A DNA stretch of 64,000 nt from Neoarius graeffei (Eukaryota; Chordata; Actinopteri; Siluriformes; Ariidae). The position numbers were made by a program, and so were the translations under genes. How positions within the stretch are numbered: position 1 is the stretch's first letter; every line of letters starts with the position of its first letter. Of this stretch, positions 34,801 through 46,800 are shown piece after piece. The notes under the pieces were generated by a model that was not told the origin of the DNA, did not search any database, and saw only the letters and a program-made list of their open reading frames with translations. The stretch spans positions 32,122,464-32,186,463 of the forward strand of contig NC_083582.1 of assembly GCF_027579695.1 (NCBI RefSeq), in the 5' to 3' direction.

Positions 34801-37800
34801 AAACATGGCCACCACGTTTGCTTTATTAAATACGGAAGATTTTGAAAGAAGAGGACACATTGAACACCCGAAAGGAATGTGTATGAATAATAAAAATAAT
34901 ATTGGCTGGCTTTTTGTCATGGTATATCAGATATATTCCATTCAGCTACTCGTCTTCGACGCGTTCAGTATCATGCTAGCTGAATGGAATATATGATATA
35001 CCACTCAACGCCAGCCAATATTATTTAAATATGTCTCTCAGATCTGTGATGTATTTTGTATGAAAGATGTGAGTTTTTCAAGACAAGAAGATAAACTTCA
35101 GTGTTTCCCACAGAATTTTCGGAGACTATGGTGGGGGGTGTAAATCTTCAACTCACTGTAACTGACTATGTTTACATGCACTTCAGTGTACCGAATATGA
35201 GGCTTATCCCGGGTTTTGATCATATTCTGGATAGTGTTTATATGAATAAATACATGATAAATACTTATATTCTGGTTACTGGTTATAGCATTCAATTGTC
35301 AGAAATCAGGATAAGGTGTTTACATGCTACAGTATCCCGGTCTCTTTCAGAGTACTCCACCTAGTATTTCCTGATTTCTCAGAAATGGGGATAAGGGCTT
35401 ATTCGGCATACTGGTTTTGGGAAAAGGTGTTTACATGCGCAAACGCAAAGCCGGGATACTTAATATCCTGAACATATCCAGGATACTTGGGTGCATGTAC
35501 AGTTGTGCTCATAATGCTGCTTTTCCACTACCAACGCGGCTGAGTCGGGCTGAGCCGTGCCGTGCTGAGTGGGGCTGTTGGAGTTGCATTTCGACTACAA
35601 CCGCGCTGAACCGTGCTGGTTGGAAGTGGGTGGGCACATTGGGTGGAGTTAGCGAAAGTGGGTGGACGTCACGTGATGTCGTTAGGCGGCGCAAACAGTG
35701 ACATCAGTGACCTTTTAAGCGGTAGCCTCACGACCCGGATAGTAAACAATAAACATGGAGGACATGGAGTCGTTAGTGTTGCTGGTCTTGGTGCTGTGGC
35801 TTGTTACCGACAACGCGGACAGATACTGGCAAGAACGTATAGATGAGGCGAGGCGCATAAGGCTTCATAATTCTTGTAATTCTTCTTCCGGGTTTACGGT
35901 GTATACAGATCCCAGCGTGCTCGCGGGGCATGTGAGGACACGCCTCCTCACCAATCAGTGCACAGGGGAGTGTCTCCTCACGCCCCCAGCCCCACTCGGC
36001 TCGGTTTGGCTCGCTTCAGCCCCACTCCAAAACCGTGCGAGTTTTGGGTGCTAAGCAGGGCTGAAGTGAGCTCAGTCGTGCTGCTCTGAGGTAGTCGAAA
36101 CGCGAGCCGTGTCGGGCTGAAGCGAGCTGAAAAAGGGTAGTGGAAAAGGGCCATAAGTTTACATACCCTGGCAGAATCTGATTCTTTGACAATTTTTCAG
36201 AGAATATGAATGATAACACAAACATCTTTTCCACTCATGCTTGGTGGTTGGGTGAAGCCATTTATTGTCATACGACTGTGTTTTCTCTTTTTAAATCATA
36301 ATGACAACAGAAACTACCCAAATGACCCTGATCAAAAGTTCACATACCCTGGTGATTTTGGCCTGATAACATGCACAGAAGTTGACACAAATGGGTTTGA
36401 ATGGCTGCTAAAGGTAACGTCCTCTCCTGTGATCTGTTTGCTTGTAATCAGTGTGTGCGCATAAAAGCTGAGTGAGTTTCTGGGATCCAGACAGACTCTT
36501 GCATCTTTCATCCAGCCACTGACGTTTCTGGATTCTGAGTCATGGAGAAAGCAAATTGTCAACGGATCTACGGGAAAAGGTAGTTGAACTGTATAAAACA
36601 GGAAAGGGATACAAAAAGATATCCACGGACTTGATAATACCAGTCAGCAGTGTTCAAACTGTGATTAACAAATGGAAAATCAGGGGCTCTGTTAAAACCA
36701 AACCACGGTCAGGTAGACCAACAAAAATTTACACCAAACAGCACAGAGACAGGCGTCAAAACTTCTGGAACAAGGTAATTTGGAGTGATGAGACCAAAAT
36801 TGAACTTTTTGGCCACAACCATAAACGTTACATTTGGAGAGGTGTCAACAAGGCCTATGATGGAAGGAACACCATTCCTACTGTAAAGCACGGAGGTGGA
36901 TCGCTGATGCTTTGGGGATGTGTGAGCTACAAAGGCACAGGAAACTTGGCCAGAGTTGAAGGAAAGATGAATGCAACACGTTATCAGCAAATACTGGAGG
37001 CAAATTTGCACTCATCAGCCTGGAAGCTGCACACGGGACGTACGGACGTTCCAACATGACAACGATCCAAAACACAAGGCCAAGTCGACCCGTCATTGGC
37101 TACAGCAGAACAAAGGGAAGGTTCTGGAGTGGCCATCTCAGTCTCCTGACCTCAATATCATTGAGCCACTCTGGGGAGATCTCAAGCGTGCAGTTCATGC
37201 AAGACAGCCCAGGAATTTACAGGAACTGGAGGCTTTTTGCCAAGAAGAATGGGCAGCTTTACCATCTGAGAAAATAAAATAAAGAGCCTCATCCACAACT
37301 ACCACAAAAGACTTCAGGCTGTCATTGATGTTAGAGGGGGCAATACACGGTATTAAAAACTGGGGTATGTAAACTTTTGATCAGGGTCATTTGGATGTTT
37401 TTTGTCATTATGATTTAAAAATAGAAAACACAGTTGTTTATCAATAAATGGCTTCAACCAACCACTAACCATGAGTGGGGAAAAAAGTTTATCATTCATA
37501 TTCTCTGAAAAAAGGCCAAGAAAGCAAAAATTCTGCCAGGGTATGTAAACTTATGAGCACAACTGTAAACGTAGTCACTGTCAGTCATAGGTGACATCCT
37601 TTTCATCTAATTTATGGCTGCTTTGGAGTGGCACACAGACGCACCATCTTTCACCGTGTATGTGCATGCGTGCGCAAGTGGAGGAGCCTCCAAGGGTGTG
37701 CAGCGCACTGCTGTAGGTTCCAAAACAGATTCATGTTAATTTTTTTTTCTAGACCAAAACAGGCCTGAATTTGCGGTAGGGCCTACTTAAGTAATTAAAA

Positions 37801-40800
37801 GTAACGCAAACAAAAGAGACTGACTGACTGAGACGTCAGTATGGCAGAAATATTTTTTCACGTTCCAAATTTAGACTATTGCGGGCCACCATAGTCTCGA
37901 CAATGTATGGGAAACACTGCGTCATACCTTCAAGCCAACATATGATTTTCTTTTTATTATATAGACACATTCACAAACGATGTACCCAAATTTATCAAAA
38001 CAATTCATCGATTTCCTCCCGATTGACCTATAGAAGTTTGTCACTGTTTTGGTTCTCCATCTCCCGGATGGAGCTCTGATGCAAGGACGCGTTATCCTAA
38101 TGGGCTTCATGGGCAGCTGCCCAGGGCCTCGGAGGTAGCGAGATCGGAAAATATGAAACGATATTTTCCGAAGTTTTGATCATATAACATTTTTGATGCA
38201 TTTCGCCACCCGTAAGGAAGCCCACCTTGTCCCGTCGCATAAATCACCCGTCATTGTCAATATGATCACTGTCCACCATGTCTTCAGACGCTACGCTAGC
38301 TTGAGTTCGATGATTTAATGAATGACTTCACGTTCCAGAAAAGTAGGAAAGTGCCCTTGTAAGTTGACCCATGGCTGTCAAACTGAATGCGCAAAGCTGT
38401 GTGCCACTGCTGTCTGGGACATTACATGTGTGAAAGGATGAAATGTTTCACATAGCCGAACATTTTGAGATTTATTTCTGAGAAGCAAGATATTTTTCTT
38501 TGTTATCGCTCTTTGTTTTCACAAGTTAAAAAGTCGCCTGGATTCCAAAATGAAAACGAACGGTTATATACCAAATGAATGTTCTTGTTCTGAATACTAA
38601 AGAAACTGTTGTAGGCCTAGGTTATGTTCTTGACTCACTCATTCAAAGGCTTCTTGAGGCTAAACTTTAGTTAACCAGACTTGTTAACCGTGATGTCTGA
38701 TGGATTTTTTTCACCATACAATTGCCTATTTCACCATTGCTTTTTCTCGATTAAATAGGTGTTGATGGATATAAAGTTTTATCGTTCAATAGTATTTCTA
38801 ATTGTGCCACTGGCATTATTTAAGTTTCTGTGCCTAGTTAGACAGGCACATCTGAAGGCATCTGCGTGCTCTTGTGACAAGGCTTTCGCAGATAGCTTTT
38901 CGCAGACAGTTGTAATTTATTGTTGAGCGGGGAGTATAGGCGTGCGCGATGTTATTCACCGCCACAACGCAAGGGGGCGCGAAGTCGCTAGGAGTAGTTG
39001 GTGGGTGTGGTTAGTGGAGTGTTTATCCTCTGGTTACTTATAATGACTAGAACTGGAGTCGTATAGATGTACGTACTTAATCAACCGCTCTTCGTGCTGC
39101 TCCATCTTCGCTCGTGTTTTTAAAAGCCCTCTTGTCTGTGAGGCTTCTGCGGTGGTCACAATTTTTGGGAGGTGCGCGCAGAGCGTCTGCGAAGGTGGGG
39201 GGGGCTACGCAGACGCTGTCTGCGACGCCATCTGCGAGGACTGGGTTGTCAGCATAAATTGGCCTTGAGGGGGTGAATTTGCTGAGCGCAGTTGACAATA
39301 GGCGGGGGTGGGGCCTCGGGGGGGTGTCTGCCCAGGGCCTCGGCAAGGGTTAACATGGCCCTGCTCTGATGAAAAATGAGTGGTGTATTTTCCAGTAAAA
39401 CGCTTGTTTCCATATAATTGAGATTCATATAAGGTCTATAATGGGCACTGTTCCTGACTGAATCGCTAATTCCTACTGTTAGAACACGTATGGACGGTTG
39501 TTTCAAAGCATGTCATTCAGGGAAGACCTCAGTCCTCAGGTGAACAGGCTGCGATGTTTGTTTGATGAAACCAGGCATCAGTTTAAGGTTGCACATTAGC
39601 AAAATTCCACTTACACCAAATAGGGACTGTGCAGGTGCGAGTGTTGCAGATGCTAATTTTAAACACGCCTTTTCCCATCATTTGAAGTCATTGCTTTTTA
39701 TTAAATACAGATTTTATGGGAGATGCGTGTATGAAACAGTTCTTCTATTCTTAGTACGCATCAACTTTGTAGAGTTCATATAATTCATATGCATCTGTAC
39801 AAAACGTGCAACCAGAGATTTATTCAGAGGAAACAGTTTGATTAAAGCTGGACGGCCTTTCGATTTCATAAAATCGGTGAAATTTAGTTCGCTCTGAAAT
39901 GTGGTCATTGTAAGATGTTTATTTCTGTAATCTCTCACAAAATATCAGGCCAATCTGTGGCTGGGAAGTTCTTTTTAATTTGAGGCGATTCCTGAGCAAA
40001 TAATGCGCATGAAATCGCTTGCTTCGCGCAGTCGAAGTCCGTGTGCGCATGCGCAGGTTCTTTTGGGTTTTACGGCAGCTGGCATCCACAGTGTTGCATT
40101 ACTGCAATCTACACGTTTTTGATGGTGCACTGACTTCCATCATTCTGTCGCTAAACGAACAGCTGATCACACCGAGGTGCTCGCTGAGCGTCGATATTTT
40201 AGTTTGATCCTGCGTTTCCTTTCCTTCGTGTATATAACACACTTTTTTTTTTTCTCGCTCTCCGTTACTGTAGTCGGTCTTTCATGATTCAGTCTCGCGC
40301 TTGCGTCTTCCATTTTTCTCTCCTGTTTCAAATTTGTATCCCACAATGCCTTATGTGAACGGGGAAAGCCCACCACGTCATGTATGACGTAATATCTTGA
40401 ATTGGGTCATGGTGAAGCAGGAAAAAATAGCGGAGAATTTAGGGCCACATGGCCCTAAATTCATTAATTGTTCTATTTAAAAACCAAATGAAATTTGGAA
40501 GTCTGTGATTCAAATTGAGTAGCTTTCGGTCCACTAAACACAAATAATCGGGTGTTGGGAAAATTATTTTTATGACCTTTTTATGTGTTTCTGTAGGATC
40601 GTTTGAATAACCAGAGTATTGCTTAGTCTGCACAGATTCATTTTATCTTGATTTTTATCATTTCCAAAAAGCTTTTGTTTTTTTTTTATGACGTATAGCT
40701 CACAGAATTTGAATAAAGTCTACTTTAGGCCATTCTGTTGATGTATTTTCTGTAACCCGATGCTCTCCCTAATGGCCCCAGTCTACCTGGTGTTTGTAGG

Positions 40801-43800
40801 GCTTCACTCCACTAGATGGTAGTATTTTCCCAGAAACGCTCACACTTGTCCATGCAACACACACCCCTGCCTGGCCTTTGTCTGTTGTTTGTCAAGCAAA
40901 GTTTCTAAAATTCAGTAGTAATATCCATCCATCCATCCTCTATTTAACAGTTATTCCACGAAATCGAGTCATACATGAGCTGATGAGGCGCGTAGCACTG
41001 AGTAAGCTATAAGCCATGTACGACAAGATTGAGTGGAATAACTGTTTCATTTTATGCACATTCACTGGATTTTGAGAAACGGAGCATTTTTATTTTTTGC
41101 AAATTTGATAAATAAAAACTTTATACGAAACGTCCGACAAAACAATTTTAAACAAACCTAGCCTGGCAAGCCAGTCTAAATGTGAATATTTATTCTGGCC
41201 TCGATCCGTAGACATTTCCGAAGCGTTAGGAGGAACAAACCGCTGTCTTTCAAATGGTCTCTGTGCGTATAGGCCAACGCTCTGACCAATCAGCGCAACA
41301 GTGACTGTGACGTAGTCAGAGCGACAGAAAGCAGTGGGGGAGGCCTTGAAATAAATAATTTTTCAAAATGCGTATTAATTAATAAACAGGTTCTAGATAT
41401 TAAGAAGTTTGGAGATAATGACCACAAGTTTGGAGTCTGTACCACATGCACATTTTTTTTTCCAAGTGTTTTTCAAGGGTTTGCTTAAACTGTTTTTGAG
41501 AGTTTTTATTTAGTGGTGTTTGGTGAAATAATTTCCCTTAAATTTAAAATAACGGGAAAATAAGAAACAATCAAAAAGTAATGTTTCAAAGCTGTTTATT
41601 AATTCTTCGTACTGCACAAACTAGCCCCATCCTTTCGGCTACGAGCGGAGCCAGCTGGTAGATCAGACTTTTGCCATAGCTGGTCGGCAAAACAGCGAAA
41701 ACGTCCTTCTTGAAAAGGAATGAGCGGAGAGCCTCTTCCTGCTCATGTTTCAACGAAAACTCCAAGTCTAATTCTTCTAAAACTGATTCCAAAGCGGAGT
41801 CAAACGCGCGCTGTTCACTAGCCCGTAGCCATCTTTCCTGCTGTGCTTTCTCCAGCGTCGCGCAGCTTTGTCGTCACTCCTGCAAAAGCCCGCCCAAAGA
41901 ATCCAAACAAAAACCTTGCGTTGTGATTGGCGGGCACGATTTGATGCCCGGGGTGTTTTTGTTTATATGGTGTGAGGCTAGACCCATTCGCTAGGCAAAA
42001 ATATTTTTGGCCGCTAGGTGGGTGGGTCTAGTTTACTAGGCTAAAACAAACCAGCGAAATGACAGTAGCAGTTTGTGAAAAATGTGTTAATTCTTGAAAA
42101 ATACTTTTCATTCCACATTTTGTAGCTTTTTTTTTTGGTGGGGTTTGTTTTCAAGTAGTTTTTATTTCGTCCTCGGTTGGTTCAGCAACACACTCCGCCA
42201 TTTTGTTTTTCTCTACTCACTGTATATGAGCTGATAGCCTAGTAGTAAAGTAGCCAATCGGAGTACACGATTGCTCATATCCAGTGAATGTGGATCAAAT
42301 AACATCCGTTATCCGCTTATCCGTCAGGGTCGCAGGGGAGGCCGGAGTCAATCCCGAGAGGCGGGACACACCCCGAGCAGGTTGTCAATCAATTGCAGGA
42401 CTAACACAGAGACACACACCCATTCACACTCTCTCATTCATACCTGTGGGCAATTTAGAGTAGCCAGGTGACCTACATGTCTTTGGACTGTGGGATGAAA
42501 CCCATGCAGACACAAACTGAATTGAAACACGAGTGCTAACCACCATGCTGCCCACCCCCTCAGATATCCGCAGTACAAATCAACAGATGTTCTAATCTGA
42601 TTTTAATGGTTAGCACAGATGCTTGGTTGATCCCAGTGTCCAAGAAGGTTTTGACTTCAAATTCCAGGACTGTCCAACAGCCACAAAGCCCTTAACTCCT
42701 GTGTTCTATGCTTGCGTGAGTCACTTTGCAGAAGAGTGTTGGCCAAATGAATAAATAACAATCGGCAAAAATACGGAAGTAAATATATATATTTTTTTAC
42801 CTCGTAGTGCTAAAAAGAGAAGAAACTGAACAGATGCAAATAACTGCTCTTTCTGTTAATATGGTTTAACCTTTACTGGAAGCCAGCAGACCTCGTGTCG
42901 TAAGTTTATCTATTTCCCTCTGCAGGCTGGACCACTGTCTAGATAGATTAACCCTTTCATCACTGCATACCACCATTCTGGTCTTATTGTAGTAAAGAAA
43001 CCCTTTCTGGAAAAATTATGCAGTGATGAAAGGGTTAATTAGTATTGAATAATTGAGTGTCTTTTTGTGGTGGTTGAGACCATTTAAAAAGTTGCAAGTA
43101 CAGTACATTAAGACTGGGCATTAGATTTGCGTATTCAACATCATGGTATAAAAATGTTTTAATATGCAGTTGTAGGTTTGTGTATGAGTTGAAGAATCAC
43201 ATAATTGATGTATTTTAATAGGTTCCTTCAAGTGAGGTTGCCATGGTCCAGGAGCAACTGCGAGATGTGAGTGGAGACACCTCATGACCCTCAGATTTTC
43301 TTCTGTTGCTTTTCAGCATAGCTGAGCATCTTAAAGGAACAGTCCACCGTACTTCCATAATGAAATATGCTCTTATCTGAATTGAGACGAGCTGCTCCGT
43401 ACCTCTCCGAGCTTTGCGCGACCTCCCAGTCAGTCAGACGCAGTCAGACGCGCTGTCACTCCTGTTAGCAATGTAGCTAGGCTCAGCATGGCCAATGGTA
43501 TTTTTTGGGGCTGTAGTTAGATGCGACCAAACTCTTCCGCGTTTTTCCTGTTTACATAGGTTTATATGACCAGTGACATGAAACAAGTTCAGTTACAGAA
43601 ATTGAAACGTAGCGATTTTCTATGCTATGGAAAGTCCGCACTATAATGACAGGCGTACTAACACCTTCTGCGCGCTTCGGCAGCGCATTGATACGGAGCT
43701 CAGATATCAATGCGCTGCCGAAGGTGTTAGTACGCCTGTCATTATAGTGCGGACTTTCCATAGCATAGAAAATCGCTACGTTTCAATTTCTGTAACTGAA

Positions 43801-46800
43801 CTTGTTTCATGTCACTGGTCATATAAACCTATGTAAACAGGAAAAACGCGGAAGAGTTTGGTCGCATCTAACTACAGCCCCAAAAAATACCATTGGCCAT
43901 ACTGAGCCTAGCTACATTGCTAACAGGAGTGACAGCGCGTCTGACTGACTGGGAGGTCGCGCAAAGCTCGGAGAGGTACGGAGCAGCTCGTCTCAATTCA
44001 GATAAGAGCATATTTCATTATGGAAGTACGGTGGACTGTTCCTTTAAAGGCAAAAGCATTACATACTGATGTTTCCTTCCCCCCCCCCCCCCCCCCCCCC
44101 CCCCCCCTTTCTCCTTGTGTAAGGCTCTGGAAAAAAATCAGCACTGGCTTGTTTATGACCAGCAAAGAGAGGCCTATGTTCAGGGGATTCTGGCCAGAAC
44201 TGCAGAGCTGGAGCAGCAGTTAAACCAAGCCAAGCAAACACTCCAACAACAGCACAAAGAGGCCAATTCAGAAGGTAGGGCCTCACCAGATATCCAGATG
44301 TTTTTAAAGGTCCACTTCACATCTGCATTTTTTCTTCCCTAATGGCAAAGTTCTTCTATTATAAAAACGGTGACCTTGTTCTTCCCTGTACCTGCTTTAT
44401 CAGTTGGTCATTGATGGTTAGTAAATTTACTCTCGCTGACCTCTCAAGCCACCGTCCGTACATTTCCTGATTTTCTGTTGTCTTATCTACATGACTCTCA
44501 AAAAGCATTCAGCATGTTAACTTCAGATCAATTCAGCTGGTGCACAGTACAACAAACAGCTAAAGGACAGGGATATTTACCAAGAAAAGCAGGTTGCATA
44601 AGCTATAAACAAACATTTTGGCATGTAGCAACAGCAGTCTATCAGCCATAAGGCCCAACAATAACTAGATTTAATGGACTACACTGGACAGGACTTGTAT
44701 AATGTGTACACACACAGAGCATCCAGTGGTGCGACACCCATTTGTGAATCCTTTAGAATTTTCTATATTTCTGCATAAACATGACCTAAAACATCAGATT
44801 TTCACACAAGTCCTAAAAGTAGATAAAGAGAACCCAGTTAAACAAATGAGGCAAAAATATTATACTTGGTCATTTATTTATTGAGGAAAATGATCCAATA
44901 TTACATATCCGTGAGTAGCAAAAGTCTGTGAACCTCTAGGATTGGCAGTTAATTTGAAGGTGAAATTAGAGTCAGGTGTTTTCAATCAATGGGATGACAA
45001 TCAGGTGTGAGTGGGCACCCTGTTTTATTTAAAGAACAGGGATCTATCAAAGTCTGATCTTCACAACACGTTTGTGGAAGTGTATCATGGCACGAACAAA
45101 GGAGATTTCTAAGGACCTCAGAAAAAGCGTTGTTGATGCTCATCAGGCTGGAAAAGGTTACAAAACCTAAAGAGTCTGGACTCCACCAATCCATAGTCAG
45201 ACAGATTGTGTTCAAGTAGAGGAAATTAAGACCATTGTTACCCTCCCCAGGAGTGGTCGACCAACAAAGATCACTCCAAGAGCAAGGTGTGTAATAGTCA
45301 GCGAGGTCATAAAGGACCCCAGGGTAACTTCTAAGCAACTGAAGGCCTCTCTCACATTGGCTAATGTTCATGAGTCCACCATCAGGAGAACACTGAACAA
45401 CAATGGTGTGCATGGCAGGGTTGCAAGGAGAAAGCCACTGCTCTCCAAAAAGAACATTGCTGTTCGTCTGCAGTTTGCTAAAGATCATGTGGACAAGCCA
45501 GAAGGCTATTGGAAAAATGTCTTGTGGACAGATGAGACCAAAATAGAACTTTTTGGTTTAAATGAGAAGCGTTATGTTTGGAGAAAGGAAAACCCTGCAT
45601 TCCAGCATAAGAACATGGTAGTATCATGGTTTGGGCCTGTTTTGCTGCATCTGGGCCAGGACGGCTTGCCATCATTGATGGAACAATGAATTCTGAATTG
45701 TACCAGCGAATTCTAAAGGAACATGTCAGGACATCTGTCCATGAACTGAATCTCAAGAGAAGGTGGGTCATGCAGCAAGACAACGACCCTAAGCACACAA
45801 GTCGTTCTACCAAAGAATGGTTAAAGAAGAATAAAGTTAATGTTTTAGAATGGCCAAGTCAAAGTCCTGACCTTAATCCAATGGAAATGTTGTGGAAGGA
45901 CCTGAAGCGAGCAGTTCATGTGAGGAAACCCACCAACATCCCAGAGTTGAAGCTGTTCTGTACGGAGGAATGGGCTAAAATTCCTCCAAGCCGGTGTGCA
46001 GGACTGATCAACAGTTACCACAAACGTTTAGTTGCAGTTATTGCTGCACAAGGGGGTCACACCAGATACTGAAAGCAAAGGTTCACATACTTTTGCTACT
46101 CACATATATGTAATATTGAATCATTTTCCTCAATAAATAAATGACCAAGTATAATATTTTTGTCTCATTTGTTTAACTGGGTTCTCTTTATCTACTTTTA
46201 GGACTTGTGTGAAAATCTTATGATGTTTTAGGTCATATTTATGCAGAAATATAGAAGATTCTAAAAGGTTCACAAACTTTCAAGCACCACTGGGTATGTG
46301 TGGTAGATTTTGGACTTGAGCAGCCACAGTGGCAGGTGGGTAAAACAGTTATTTTCCACCCCTGATGTATGGGCAGGGTGTATGCTGCGTCTCGTTGGTC
46401 TACCTGCCTGTCCACCTTTCAGTCATTTAATTCGGACTGAATGAAATGATTGGAGGAGCTTTTTCCAGCCCGATGATTGATTGATTTTTGATGCAATTGA
46501 TTTATTCATTGCGATCAGGATGTAAAGCGAATTTCAAGAAATATAGCACGTTTCTCAAAAATAACATACCCTGCCTTTAAAGATTAATGGATGCTTCAGG
46601 TTTCTCTTAACTTCACGAAAGGTAATATCCAGAGGTCTGTGTTCCAAACTCCTGTGATCCAGGTCAGTCATCTGCCTCCATGCAGCAGGAGAAGCAGCTG
46701 CAGGAGAGCCAGAGGGAGATGGAGGAGGAACGCAAACGGGCGTGCCACCTACAGGCCGAGCTTGACGAGCTGAAGGCCAGGTATGAAGGGAAGAGCCGCG

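Larger units (their letters stand above)
35500..37565 (+). mobile_element. Tc1-like transposon (family D), third level
   Basis: Ends CAGTTGTGCTCATAA and TTATGAGCACAACTG, flanked by TA at 35498-35499 and 37566-37567. The left inverted repeat is interrupted 15 bp in by a Harbinger-like element (35515-36153), after which AGTTTACATACCCTGGCAGA continues. It carries a broken transposase at 36556-37282. Confidence 0.92.
35163..37577. mobile_element. Second-level TIR element
   Basis: TGACTATGTTTACATGCAC at 35163-35181. The right end, reading TGACTACGTTTACATGCAC in reverse complement, is split by a Tc1 insertion: GTGCATGTA before 35500 and TAAACGTAGTCA after 37565. The GTTTACATGC ends are shared with the element at 8458-9957. 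Confidence 0.78.
35099..37919. mobile_element. Outer element of a four-level nest (hAT-like ends)
   Basis: CAGTGTTTCCCACAG with GAGACTATGGTGG at the left and CCACCATAGTCTC with GGGAAACACTG at the right form an inverted pair. CAGTG termini fit hAT. The flanking 8-mers do not match clearly. It contains the 35163-37577 element. Confidence 0.7.
40946..42290. mobile_element. Non-autonomous element with subterminal hairpin (copy 1)
   Basis: It starts with AACAGTTATTCCACGAAATC. A partly complementary GAGTGGAATAACTGTT at 41030-41046 makes a ~100-bp terminal hairpin. The other end has ATATGAGCTGATAGCCTAGT and CACGATTGCTCATATCC near 42265-42285. A related copy lies reversed at 52535-53025. A hAT-like element (41159-42043) has inserted in it. 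Confidence 0.75.

Noticed and set aside
35755-36054. 99-residue frame starting [16 protein letters not shown] as a membrane protein gene
   Set aside because: It lies wholly inside a Harbinger-like element and has no splice or promoter context. Most likely transposon-derived.
43552-43836. Identical 69-residue open frames on opposite strands
   Set aside because: They are mirror images produced by the palindrome at 43335-44043 and have no known domain or codon pattern of a gene.
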